64,000 bases of DNA, taken from Pseudomonas sp. G2-4 (lineage in GTDB: Bacteria > Pseudomonadota > Gammaproteobacteria > Pseudomonadales > Pseudomonadaceae). Shown here piece after piece: positions 17,546-26,053 of this stretch. The position numbers and the translations under genes were made by a program. Position 1 is the first letter of the stretch. Every line of letters starts with the position of its first letter. The notes beneath the pieces are model-generated. The model saw nothing but the letters and a program-made list of their open reading frames with translations, ran no database searches and was not told where the DNA came from. The DNA lies in NCBI RefSeq assembly GCF_030064125.1, contig NZ_CP125957.1, positions 2,232,001 through 2,296,000 of the forward strand, written 5' to 3'.

Positions 17546-18214
17546 ATGCTGGAAGTTCGTGCTGTTTTTAAAAGCTACGCCACGCCCCAGGGCCCGTTGC
17601 CGGTGCTGCAGGGCGTCGACCTCACGCTGAAGCCGGGCAGCAGCCTGGCGCTGATGGGGGAGTCGGGCAGTGGCAAGAGCACGTTGCTGCACCTGGTCGC
17701 CGGGTTGGACAAGGTGGATCGCGGCAGCATTCGCAGCGGCGAGTATCGTCTCGATGGCATGAGCGAAAGCCAGTTGGCGAACTGGCGACGCACGGAAATC
17801 GGCCTGGTGTTCCAGCAGTTCAACCTCATCAGCAGCTTGCCGGTGGAGGACAACTTGGCGTTCCAGGCGCGGCTGTGTGGCCGCTATGACCCGGTCTGGC
17901 AGGCCCATCTGGTGCAGAGGCTCGGGCTGAAAGACCTGCTGCGACGGTATCCCGAGCAGCTGTCCGGCGGACAGCAGCAACGAGTGGCGCTGGGTCGGGC
18001 GCTGGCCTCGCGACCGCCTCTGTTGCTGGCCGACGAACCCACCGGCAGCCTCGACGAAGCCACCAGCGACGAGGTGTTGCACCTGTTGTTGGAGTTGCTG
18101 GACGGCAGCCCCACCAGCCTGCTGATGGTCACCCACAGTCCCCGGGTGGCGGCCCGCCTGGCCCATCGCGTGGAGTTGCACCATGGACGCCTGGCTCAGG
18201 TGGCCCAAGGGTGA
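17546..18214 (+). CDS. ABC transporter ATP-binding protein (LolD/MacB/AttE type)
   Basis: The 222-residue ATPase has Walker A GESGSGKST, the Q-loop VFQQFNLI, the signature LSGGQQQR, Walker B LLLADEPTGSLDEA and the switch histidine in MVTHS. It belongs to the LolD/MacB class that powers FtsX-type permeases in mechanotransmission rather than classical import. Its stop overlaps the permease start as GTGA. With the two following genes it matches the AttEFGH arrangement (ATPase, permease, CrtC-like lipoprotein). Confidence 0.9.
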   Translation: MLEVRAVFKSYATPQGPLPVLQGVDLTLKPGSSLALMGESGSGKSTLLHLVAGLDKVDRGSIRSGEYRLDGMSESQLANWRRTEIGLVFQQFNLISSLPVEDNLAFQARLCGRYDPVWQAHLVQRLGLKDLLRRYPEQLSGGQQQRVALGRALASRPPLLLADEPTGSLDEATSDEVLHLLLELLDGSPTSLLMVTHSPRVAARLAHRVELHHGRLAQVAQG

Positions 18215-20682
18215 TGATCTTTCGTCAGACCCTCAAGGCGCTGCTCAGCCATTGGCGTCAGCACCCGGTGCGGTTCTTCAGTGTGTTGACCGGGCTCTGG
18301 CTTGCCACCAGCCTGCTCACCGGCGTGCAGGCGCTGAACAGTCAGGCCCGGGACAGCTATGCCCGGGCCAGCCAGCTTATCGGCGGCGAACCCCAGGCCA
18401 GCCTCAGTGCGCCCGGCGGCGGCACCTTCCCGCAGCAATGGTTTGTCGACCTGCGGCGCCAGGGCTGGCCGGTGTCGCCGGTGTTGCAAGCGCGGGTGAC
18501 GCTCAAGGAACACGAAGACCAGCGCCTGCAACTGATGGGCATCGACCCGGTGTCGCTGCCTCCCGGTGCGGCGCTGGCCGGTCAGGCACGGGAGATCACC
18601 GAGGTGGTGGAGTTCTTCAGCGATCCAGGCCGCACCTGGATCGCTCCACACACCTTGCAAGCCTTGGGAATGGGCGAGGGCGACCGGCCTCAAACCGTCG
18701 ATGGACAACACCTGCCGCCACTGCACGTCCAGGCGGACATGGCGCCGGGCGTGCTGTTGATGGACATCGGTTTTGCCCAACAGGTGCTCGGGCTGCCGGA
18801 CCAACTGTCACGACTGCTGTTGCCTGCCACGTTCACTGCGGCGTTGCCGGAGGCGTTCAGCGGCCGGCTGCAATTCAAGCACGCCGATGAAGAAAACAAC
18901 CTGTCGCGCCTGACCGAAAGCTTTCACCTGAACCTCGACGCCTTGGGGTTTCTCTCCTTCGTGGTGGGGCTGTTCATTGTCCATGCCGCCATCGGCCTGG
19001 CCTTGGAACAACGTCGGAGCCTGCTGCGAACCCTGCGGGCCTGTGGTGTCAGTGCGCGGGTGCTGATCACCAGCCTGACCCTTGAATTGGGGGCACTGGC
19101 TTTGTTGGGCGGGATCGCTGGAGTGCTCAGCGGTTACTGGCTGGCGAGCCTGTTGTTACCCGATGTCGCGGCGAGCCTGCGGGGTTTGTACGGTGCCGAA
19201 GTGGCCGGGCATCTGAACCTCAGCCCATGGTGGTGGCTCAGTGGCGTGGGCTTGAGCCTGTTGGGGGCGTTGTTGGCCGGGGCCGACAGTTTGCTGCGGG
19301 CCGCGCGCCTGCCTTTGTTGGCGCTGGCCAATCCCCAGGCCTGGCATCAGGCCCATGCGCGCTGGTTGCGACGCCAGGGTTGGGTGGCGACATTGGCGGC
19401 GCTGATCGCCATGTCGGCGTTGATCTGGGGCGATAGCCTGGCCAGCGGTTTTGTCTTGATGACCACCTTGTTGCTGGGGGCGGCGCTGGCCTTGCCGGTG
19501 TTGCTCAATCGCGCGCTGAACCTGCTGTTGCGCCGCAGCCGCTCGGTGCTTGGGCAATGGTTTCTTGCCGATTGCCGCCAGCAGCTGCCGACGTTGAGTC
19601 TGGCGCTGATGGCTTTGTTGCTGGCGCTGGCGGCCAATATCGGCGCCGGCAGTATGACTGCAGGCTTCCGCCAGACTTTCAGCAATTGGCTCGAACAACG
19701 GCTGAGCGCCGAGTTGTACATCAACCCGCAAAACCCGGCCCAGGCGGTTGAGTTGCACGCCTGGCTCAAGCAGCAACCGGTGATCACTGCCGTCGTGCCT
19801 ATCTGGCAGGTATCGATCCCGCTGCAAGGCTGGCCGACGGATATCCACGGCATCATCGATCATCCCCACTATCGCCAGCATTGGCCGCTGTTGGAATCGG
19901 CCAGTGACGAGCCTTGGGCACAACTCACCCACGCCGACACGCTGATGCTCAGCGAACAGCTGGCCCGCCGCCTCGAGGTGAGGATTGGCGACCGGTTGAA
20001 TATCCCGACGCCCACCGGGCCGTGGGCGCCGCGGGTCGTCGGGATCTATGCCGACTATGGCAACCCCAAGGGGCATGTGCTGGTCAATGCCGATCATTTG
20101 CTGGCGCACTGGCCGGACCTGACGCCGAACCGTTTCAACTTGCGTATCGAGCCGTCTGCGATTCCTGCGCTGCTGAAGGCGCTGCAAGAACGCTTCAACC
20201 TGGATGACAGCCGCATCGTCGATCAGGCTCGACTCAAAGGCTGGTCGACCCAGGTGTTCGAACGCACCTTCGCCGCCACGGCCGCCCTCAACAGCCTGAC
20301 TCTGGCGGTGGCCGGGGTGGCGTTGTTCATCAGTCTGCTGACCCAGAGCCAGAGTCGCCTCGGGCAATTGGCGCCGTTGTGGGCGTTGGGGGTGACGCGC
20401 CGGCAATTGATGCTGCTCAACCTCGGCCAGACCTGGCTGCTGGCGCTGTTGACCCTGGTGCTGGCCTTGCCGCTGGGCATCGCCCTGGCCTGGTGCCTGG
20501 ACGCGGTGATCAACGTGCAGGCGTTCGGTTGGCGCCTGCCGTTGCGGGTGTTCCCGTTGCAGCTGGCGCAGTTGTTGGCCCTGGCGATGCTCGCCACGCT
20601 GCTGGCATCGGCCTGGCCGCTGTATGCGTTGTACCGCACGCAGCCGGTGGATTTGCTGAGGACCTTTGCCCATGAAGATTAG
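18211..20682 (+). CDS. FtsX-family ABC permease, double-length (AttF-AttG-like fusion)
   Basis: The 823-residue protein has an N-terminal helix, a periplasmic domain of about 215 residues, three or four helices with the FtsX motif SFVVGLFIVHAAIGLALEQR, further helices around 390-490, a second periplasmic domain, and a final three-helix FtsX module with SLLTQSQSRLGQLAPLWALG. This is two permease halves in one chain, where the Att system of Agrobacterium has two genes. It probably extracts or moves a lipid, peptide or antibiotic at the outer face of the inner membrane. Translation starts at GTG 18211 or the adjacent ATG 18214. Confidence 0.87.
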   Translation: MMIFRQTLKALLSHWRQHPVRFFSVLTGLWLATSLLTGVQALNSQARDSYARASQLIGGEPQASLSAPGGGTFPQQWFVDLRRQGWPVSPVLQARVTLKEHEDQRLQLMGIDPVSLPPGAALAGQAREITEVVEFFSDPGRTWIAPHTLQALGMGEGDRPQTVDGQHLPPLHVQADMAPGVLLMDIGFAQQVLGLPDQLSRLLLPATFTAALPEAFSGRLQFKHADEENNLSRLTESFHLNLDALGFLSFVVGLFIVHAAIGLALEQRRSLLRTLRACGVSARVLITSLTLELGALALLGGIAGVLSGYWLASLLLPDVAASLRGLYGAEVAGHLNLSPWWWLSGVGLSLLGALLAGADSLLRAARLPLLALANPQAWHQAHARWLRRQGWVATLAALIAMSALIWGDSLASGFVLMTTLLLGAALALPVLLNRALNLLLRRSRSVLGQWFLADCRQQLPTLSLALMALLLALAANIGAGSMTAGFRQTFSNWLEQRLSAELYINPQNPAQAVELHAWLKQQPVITAVVPIWQVSIPLQGWPTDIHGIIDHPHYRQHWPLLESASDEPWAQLTHADTLMLSEQLARRLEVRIGDRLNIPTPTGPWAPRVVGIYADYGNPKGHVLVNADHLLAHWPDLTPNRFNLRIEPSAIPALLKALQERFNLDDSRIVDQARLKGWSTQVFERTFAATAALNSLTLAVAGVALFISLLTQSQSRLGQLAPLWALGVTRRQLMLLNLGQTWLLALLTLVLALPLGIALAWCLDAVINVQAFGWRLPLRVFPLQLAQLLALAMLATLLASAWPLYALYRTQPVDLLRTFAHED

Positions 20683-21742
20683 AGTCGGCCTGATGGTGCT
20701 GGCGTTGCTCAGCGGTTGTGATGACTCGCCACCGGCGCAAAAGGGCTTTGCCGGCCTCGGCGATCAGGCTGTGGCATTCACTCCGGTGGTGCCCGGACGG
20801 GTGTTCAGTTTTCCCGCTGATCACGGGATTCATGAGGGCTTTCGTATCGAGTGGTGGTACGTCACCGCCAACCTCATGGATGCCGAAGGGCGTGAATTCG
20901 GTGTGCAATGGACGCTGTTTCGCAGCGCCTTGAACGCGACTCCCCAGGCCAGCGGCTGGCGTAACCAGACGATCTGGCTAGGCCACGCCGCCGTCACGTC
21001 CGCCACCGTCCACCATGCCGCCGAGCGTTACGCACGGGGTGGCGTGGGGCAGGCCGGGGTACAGACGACACCCTTCGAGGCCTGGATCGACGACTGGCGC
21101 TTCGGCACTCAAGCGACAGGTGCTGACCCGCTGGCGCAGATGCAACTGACGGCCCGGGACCCGCATTTCAGCTATGCGTTGCGGCTCACGTCGACCCGCC
21201 CGCTGGTGTTGCAGGGCGATCACGGTTTCAGCCAGAAATCCGAACAGGGCCAGGCGTCGTACTATTACAGCCAGCCGTTTTTCCAGGCCAGCGGCCAACT
21301 GGAGATCGACGGCCAGCGCTACACAATCAGCGGCCCGGCCTGGCTTGACCGCGAATGGAGCAGCCAGCCCCTGACGGCAAACCAGACCGGGTGGGACTGG
21401 TTCTCCCTGCACCTGGGCGGCGGTGAACACGTGATGCTTTATCGCATGCGCCACAAGGAGGGGGCGCCGTATCTGACGGGCACCTGGATCGATGCCCAGG
21501 GCCAAGCGCAAACCTTGCACGCCGGGGAGATCAGCCTCGAGCCGCTGGACACCGCCAAGGTCGCCGGGCGGTCGATGCCGGTGCGCTGGTCAATCAAGAT
21601 CCCCGGAAAGCAGCTCGAGGTCACCACCCAGGCCTTGAACCCCAACGCCTGGATGAACCTGCGGATTCCCTATTGGGAAGGGCCAGTGCGGTTGAGCGGC
21701 AGCCACGCCGGCAACGGCTATCTGGAAATGACCGGCTACTGA
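20672..21742 (+). CDS. CrtC/AttH-domain lipoprotein
   Basis: The 356-residue protein begins MKIRVGLMVLALLSGC, a lipoprotein signal with a cysteine at position 16. I start it at the ATG at 20672, preceded by GAGGACC and overlapping the permease gene by 11 bases. The rest is the lipocalin-like CrtC/AttH domain (HEGFRIEWWYVTANL near residue 55, GPAWLDREWSSQPL, WDWFSLHLGGGEHVMLYRMR). The family includes hydroxyneurosporene hydratase, but in this operon context it is the AttH partner of the ABC transporter. A lipid-like ligand is likely; its identity is unknown. Confidence 0.88.
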   Translation: MKIRVGLMVLALLSGCDDSPPAQKGFAGLGDQAVAFTPVVPGRVFSFPADHGIHEGFRIEWWYVTANLMDAEGREFGVQWTLFRSALNATPQASGWRNQTIWLGHAAVTSATVHHAAERYARGGVGQAGVQTTPFEAWIDDWRFGTQATGADPLAQMQLTARDPHFSYALRLTSTRPLVLQGDHGFSQKSEQGQASYYYSQPFFQASGQLEIDGQRYTISGPAWLDREWSSQPLTANQTGWDWFSLHLGGGEHVMLYRMRHKEGAPYLTGTWIDAQGQAQTLHAGEISLEPLDTAKVAGRSMPVRWSIKIPGKQLEVTTQALNPNAWMNLRIPYWEGPVRLSGSHAGNGYLEMTGY

Positions 21743-21807
21743 GAATTGCCGGAACTCCCCGCGGACGTCAGCCCTCATACCTTATGAATGCCTCGCAGGA
21801 GCCCGTC

Positions 21808-22050
21808 ATGAGCGATGACCTCAAACCTCCGTCGCTGGCCGATTGGCAGCGGCTGTTCGACGACAAGGCCTATTGGCAACAGTCACCTGATGCACACTTC
21901 AGCGAGCTGATGCGGGTGAATGATGATCTGTTCGGCCAAGGTGCTATCGACCTGGCGCAGTGGCAGGCGCTGAAGGCCAAGGCTGAGCAACTTCACCAGC
22001 GTTCCCCGGATGCCAATGTCGCTGAAGAAGTCGCCGACCCTGACGCCTGA
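21808..22050 (+). CDS. Small conserved-looking protein of unknown function
   Basis: The 80-residue acidic, soluble protein starts MSDDLKPPSLADWQRLFDDK, with GCAGGAG eight bases before the ATG at 21808. An upstream ATG at 21784 lacks a ribosome site. It is predicted helical, with no signal peptide or membrane segment. It lies 65 bases after the AttH-like gene and 30 bases before another tiny gene, so the two may share one transcript. I do not recognise a domain. Confidence 0.65.
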   Translation: MSDDLKPPSLADWQRLFDDKAYWQQSPDAHFSELMRVNDDLFGQGAIDLAQWQALKAKAEQLHQRSPDANVAEEVADPDA

Positions 22051-22080
22051 TCGCCAGGCCTGAAACTCAAGGAGTTCGCC

Positions 22081-22254
22081 ATGAAGCACAGCCCTGATCC
22101 AACGCCGAAAAACCCTGACGAGCCGGCGATGCCTGGCGAAGTGGAACGCGACAACGACGCCCTGCGCCCTAACGATCCGGCCAAGCGCAAACAGCAGCAG
22201 GGGGACCCCGAAGCGGGAGAGACCGATGCGCAGAAAACCGGCCGGCGCGGTTGA
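22081..22254 (+). CDS. 57-residue disordered hydrophilic protein
   Basis: An ATG at 22081, preceded by CAAGGAGTTCGCC, opens a 57-codon frame ending in TGA. The product is rich in Pro, Asp, Glu, Lys and Arg (MKHSPDPTPKNPDEPAMPGE at the start) and is probably fully disordered. The excellent ribosome site and its place after the 80-residue gene argue that it is translated. Function is unknown. Confidence 0.6.
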   Translation: MKHSPDPTPKNPDEPAMPGEVERDNDALRPNDPAKRKQQQGDPEAGETDAQKTGRRG

Positions 22255-22329
22255 GGGCGCGCGGCAAAGATGAATAATTATTTAAATGAACTCGCGGAAA
22301 TATCCTGCAAGTTCCACTAGTATTGTGCC

Positions 22330-22391
22330 GTTCGCCCAGTGTCAGGCTCTTTACCAGTGCATGGAATGCCGAGGCCGTCGCACTGGGCGAA
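22330..22391. repeat. 12-bp perfect inverted repeat with long loop
   Basis: GTTCGCCCAGTG at about 22330 pairs perfectly with CACTGGGCGAAC at about 22380, leaving a loop of some 37 bases. It lies in the 218-base gap between the 57-residue gene and the 3' end of the convergent hcp gene. A second hairpin (CGGCCAG/CTGGCCG, loop TGGGC) sits at about 22433-22451. Neither is followed by a T-run, so factor-independent termination is doubtful; a processing site or insertion remnant is possible. Confidence 0.5.
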
Positions 22392-22472
22392 CACCCTCTG
22401 GCATCAATCATTACCGTTTACTTCGATGCATCGGCCAGTGGGCCTGGCCGGTGCGTGGGCGGGGCTTTCGAA

Positions 22473-22991
22473 TTAACTAACGACCGGCGAGCGCCAGTCA
22501 TCGGAACCCGAGGTGCCGCTCACTTCGTGGGTCCAGGTGATCTTGCGGTACGTGAAGTGAACATCTTCCAGGTGGGTAAAGTGTGCGTTTGCCGGGTCCT
22601 GGCAGTTGAACATGTAGTCCTTGATTTCGACGATGATCGCGTCCCACAGCGTCGTGGTGAAATAATGCTCCTGGGTACCCGCAGCGGATGTCCGGAACCA
22701 TTGAATCGCCACTTCTTCCATGCGCTCACCGCTGGTAAGAGCCCCCAGCAGCAGCGGCGTAGATTTGTCGAACACTTTGGTGATGATGAGAGGGTGATGC
22801 ACGCGTTGGCCGGTTGGCTGGCCGGATTGAGCATCGCGCGGAATGGTCACTTGGTGTTGGAAGCCTTGCACCATGATCCTGTCTTCACGACCTTCCTGAA
22901 AGATATTGCCAACCGAGTCGGCTGTAAACGCGCCGGCAGTGATCAAACCTTGTTTGATCCCGGTAATGGTCATATACGCTGGGGTAGCCAA
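22473..22991 (-). CDS. hcp: Hcp (TssD) type VI secretion tube protein, orphan
   Basis: The 172-residue protein is a full-length Hcp: ATPAYMTITGIKQG at the start, EDRIMVQGFQHQV and GQRVHHPLIITKVFDKSTP in the core. Hexameric rings of this protein form the T6SS tube and carry small effectors. No other T6SS gene is in the window, so it must work with an apparatus encoded elsewhere. The start codon appears to be TTG (CATCCATTGGCT), with AAGGAGAG at proper spacing; the usual ATG of the family seems to have changed to TTG. Confidence 0.93.
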   Translation of the reverse strand: MATPAYMTITGIKQGLITAGAFTADSVGNIFQEGREDRIMVQGFQHQVTIPRDAQSGQPTGQRVHHPLIITKVFDKSTPLLLGALTSGERMEEVAIQWFRTSAAGTQEHYFTTTLWDAIIVEIKDYMFNCQDPANAHFTHLEDVHFTYRKITWTHEVSGTSGSDDWRSPVVS

Positions 22992-23293
22992 TGGATGCTC
23001 TCCTTCCTGGATAACTTAAGGGCCTGGAACGGGGAATCGTTCCGAGGTGGCCTGACGGTTATCAAGAGCCGTGCCATTCCATAAAAAAACATACAGTTCA
23101 AAGAGTTAGATCTATTCTTTGTGAACTATTGCCTCGGGCAGGCAGAAATGCGCGCCAGGTGCCGCCCAGTGCAGTGCATTCTCTTGCGCACAGCACCGGC
23201 GCCACGGCCTTTCAGGGGGAACGGCTTAATTGTTGAGCTTCTAGCAGCAAATCTGTAGCGCAACTTCTTACACGGCCGACCTTCAGCCCGTTC
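22992..23293. other. Non-coding upstream region of hcp
   Basis: This 302-base gap lies between hcp and the 3' end of hglS and should contain the hcp promoter. It has an AT-rich stretch around 23080-23130 with an imperfect hairpin (AGTTCAAAG ... CTTTGTGAACT, about 23096-23128). I see no clear sigma-70 or sigma-54 promoter and no gene. Confidence 0.5.
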
Positions 23294-24670
23294 CTACACG
23301 CCCAACGCAGCCCGGCATTCATCAATGGAGCGCTGCTGCGTCTCGGCATACAGCCCCAACTCATCAATGGTCGCCCGCCCCAGCGCCTCTTCAAAGGCCT
23401 GGCGATTGGACTGCCCGGCGTAGTGACTCTGGGCGGCGTCGCCAAGGTTGGACTGGAAGATGCCGGCGGCGCTGACCGGCAGGAAATCTTCGTACACCAA
23501 CGGTTCGGCGCGCAGGTATTGCTGCTCCAGCAAATGTTCCAGTGAGGCTGTTTGCTCAAGGGTGCCCTTGGCGGCGAGACCCTTCGGCGTCACGAAGTAA
23601 CGGAAGTACGCCAGTGCCTGTCGACGCAGTTCATCGTGGGTATCCGGGAGTTGGGCAAAGTGTTCGCCCATCAGCGTGTTGTAGCGTTCGGCGTTGGCTT
23701 CGTTGGGAAAAGCCCCCAGCGCATCCCGTGCAGCATTCAGCAATTGATCGTAGAGCGCGCGGCCCTTGGGCGTGAGGGCGGCGCCCCGTTGCTCGATTTC
23801 GCCAAAGCGGGCGCTGTGGCTGCCTTGGGATTGACCCTGGTCGGTGAAACTGACCGGCTCATCGAGCGCCTTGAAACTGGTCTGGCGCAGCAGGATCGGG
23901 CAATTGCGACGGGGCGGCCCTTCGATCACGGCTTTGGGTGTGATGCCGTGCACGGGCATCTGCGCCTGGACGATGTCGATGTCCAGGGTGCGCGGTGTCA
24001 GGTGATTGATGTGCGGGCCCTTGAAGGCAACCACGTCGGCGATCAAGCGATGTTGGCTGCTCAGCTGTCGATATTGCTCGGCCGTGACCGTCGCGCTGTG
24101 GTGCCAGCGAAATGTTTCCAGCGCCTGTAGGACGAAGTCCTCGGCTTGCGGTGCCGTCAGGCCACCCTGGCGTTCGGCGAGGTCGATGAGCTCAAGCGCG
24201 GTGGGGGTAAAGATCTGCCGCTTATCCAGTACCGATTTGGCAAAGGTGCGAAGCTCGGCGTTTTCGATCAGCTCCAGGCGCAGCAGCGAGGTGAACACTC
24301 GGAACGGGCTGACCTGCAAGGCGGTTTCATGCACGGCGCGAAATGCCGTGGAATGCACCGGCACCCCGGCCGGTGTGAGGTCGTAGTAGCCCACCGGCTG
24401 CATGCCCATGACCGCAAACAGGCGACCCAGGGTGGCCAGCTCCGCGGCGGTGCCAACGCGGATCGCGCCGTGGCGTTCCAGGTCCAGGCGCTGGAGTTCG
24501 CCGGTGCTGCCCAGATGTTCGGCCAATGGCGGATTCTCTGCCAGCACCCGGGCATTGGTTTGCTCCACCAGCTTCATCAGGGCGCCGTACAGGGGCACCT
24601 CGTCGCGGTACATGTCGGACATCGCTTTGGAGAAGCGTTGGCGGATCAGGTCGGGACTGACGAAGCTCAT
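23294..24670 (-). CDS. hglS: 2-oxoadipate dioxygenase/decarboxylase (DUF1338, YdcJ/HglS)
   Basis: The 458-residue protein begins at the ATG at 24670 (AGGAAC upstream). It is a DUF1338-family non-haem iron enzyme: ERHGAIRVG near residue 67 holds the first metal His, FKGPHINHLTPR the second and RFGEIEQRG the Glu, by analogy with P. putida HglS. HglS converts 2-oxoadipate to D-2-hydroxyglutarate in D-lysine / pipecolate breakdown. No other lysine-catabolic gene is next to it, so the substrate is inferred from the family. Length fits the family. Confidence 0.88.
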   Translation of the reverse strand: MSFVSPDLIRQRFSKAMSDMYRDEVPLYGALMKLVEQTNARVLAENPPLAEHLGSTGELQRLDLERHGAIRVGTAAELATLGRLFAVMGMQPVGYYDLTPAGVPVHSTAFRAVHETALQVSPFRVFTSLLRLELIENAELRTFAKSVLDKRQIFTPTALELIDLAERQGGLTAPQAEDFVLQALETFRWHHSATVTAEQYRQLSSQHRLIADVVAFKGPHINHLTPRTLDIDIVQAQMPVHGITPKAVIEGPPRRNCPILLRQTSFKALDEPVSFTDQGQSQGSHSARFGEIEQRGAALTPKGRALYDQLLNAARDALGAFPNEANAERYNTLMGEHFAQLPDTHDELRRQALAYFRYFVTPKGLAAKGTLEQTASLEHLLEQQYLRAEPLVYEDFLPVSAAGIFQSNLGDAAQSHYAGQSNRQAFEEALGRATIDELGLYAETQQRSIDECRAALGV

Positions 24671-24817
24671 TGTGAAAGTTCCTGGTTCGGGCGGCGAGAA
24701 AGTTGAACGAAAGATCGCAGCCTTCGCTAACGCCGACAAACGAAGAATCTTCAGGACTTCATTCTGCCAGGGACTGATCCACCCACTCGATCCCGTGCCG
24801 CATGGGCAGGCATCCTG

Positions 24818-25747
24818 TCACTGCCCCAGCCCTTTGAGGAAATCGCGATACAGTGCGGCAGTTGCCCCCGGTTTTTCAATCATGGGCAGGTGGCCGACCC
24901 CGTCCCAGATTTCCACCCGCAAATCCGCGATGCCCTTGCTCCACAGCGGCACGCTGCTGACGTCGATCACCCGGTCCTGGCGACCCCAGAGCAACAACGA
25001 CGGTGCACGGATGTCAGCCAAACGGGGTTCCATCGGCGGGCTGGCGCGAAAATCACGGTATATCTCAGCCAGTTCTTCCCGGCGCTGTACATAACGCTCG
25101 GCCAATGCCGCCATCACCATGCTCGGCACCCAGGGCGGGGAGGCCATGGTCATGGCGTAAAACGGCGCGAAATCCTCCCGCGATTGCACGAGGGACGGGT
25201 TATGGCCGGCGGCGAGCTGGCGGTCCATATCGCTGGGCTGGGGTGAAGTGACACCGGCCGGATTGAGCAGCGCCAGGGTCAGCACGCGTTCCGGCGAAGT
25301 GGCCGCCAGCCACGCGGCGAGTTGACCGCCCATGGAATTGCCGATCACATGGACCTTGTCCAGGCCACAGGCGTCGAGCAACTCGATCATCCGCCGGGCC
25401 TGGGTCGGGATGTCATAACCGCCGCCAGCCTTGAAGCCGGTTTCGCCGTGGCCGGGCAGGTCGGGGATCACCACCCGGTAATCGCCGACAAACTGCCGGG
25501 CAACGCGCAGCCAAAGTTCCTTGTCGCCGCTGTAGCCGTGCAGCATCAGGATACTGCCGGGTGCCTCATAAGGCCCGCCTTGCCAGGTCGACACCGTCAT
25601 TTCGCTGATGGGCACGGTGATTTTTCGCAACCGATAGAGGCGTGCCTCCAGGGCCATGCTCGTGTCGTACAGCACATGGCCGATGCTTGGGTACGTCAAC
25701 CAGCTCCAAGCGATAAACACAGCAAGAACAACCAACAACACCAGCAT
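24818..25747 (-). CDS. Membrane-anchored alpha/beta hydrolase
   Basis: The 309-residue protein starts at the ATG at 25747 with GGAGG upstream. One N-terminal helix (MLVLLVVLAVFIAWSWLTY) anchors it. The hydrolase fold has the oxyanion region LHGYSGDKELW, the nucleophile elbow GNSMGG, the acid in LLWGRQDRVID and the catalytic His in GVGHLPMIE. Substrate unknown; it resembles lipases/esterases and the meta-cleavage-product hydrolase group. It is 147 bases upstream of hglS on the same strand and may be transcribed separately. Confidence 0.85.
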   Translation of the reverse strand: MLVLLVVLAVFIAWSWLTYPSIGHVLYDTSMALEARLYRLRKITVPISEMTVSTWQGGPYEAPGSILMLHGYSGDKELWLRVARQFVGDYRVVIPDLPGHGETGFKAGGGYDIPTQARRMIELLDACGLDKVHVIGNSMGGQLAAWLAATSPERVLTLALLNPAGVTSPQPSDMDRQLAAGHNPSLVQSREDFAPFYAMTMASPPWVPSMVMAALAERYVQRREELAEIYRDFRASPPMEPRLADIRAPSLLLWGRQDRVIDVSSVPLWSKGIADLRVEIWDGVGHLPMIEKPGATAALYRDFLKGLGQ

Positions 25748-26053
25748 ATTTTGCCCTCCATGGGTCACGAAAAAATGTGATCGGCCAGTCTGAGTCGACG
25801 GGTCAGACAGTGATAAGTGAAGCTGAAGCCGGGGAACATCGCGATGATCTTTTCCTCATCCGGTAGGTGCCCACGGACATCCTCTTGGATGATTGGCTGA
25901 TTCCCCTGTCATGTATAGCCAAAATCCAGGCAGAGCCCCGGTTTCGAAAAAAGAAAATACCCCTTCATTGAGTAGTGGCTATTTGATGCTGCCCTGATAG
26001 ACTCCAAGCAACCCTATCCCAATGTCTTGGGAAACCCCGGTGCAGAGGCCTCT
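25748..26053. other. Divergent intergenic region, no gene seen
   Basis: This 306-base gap separates the divergent hydrolase and diguanylate cyclase genes and must hold both promoters. It includes an AT-rich run (about 25945-25965) and a TATTTGATGCTGCCC segment before the cyclase gene, but no promoter I would assign firmly. Confidence 0.4.
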
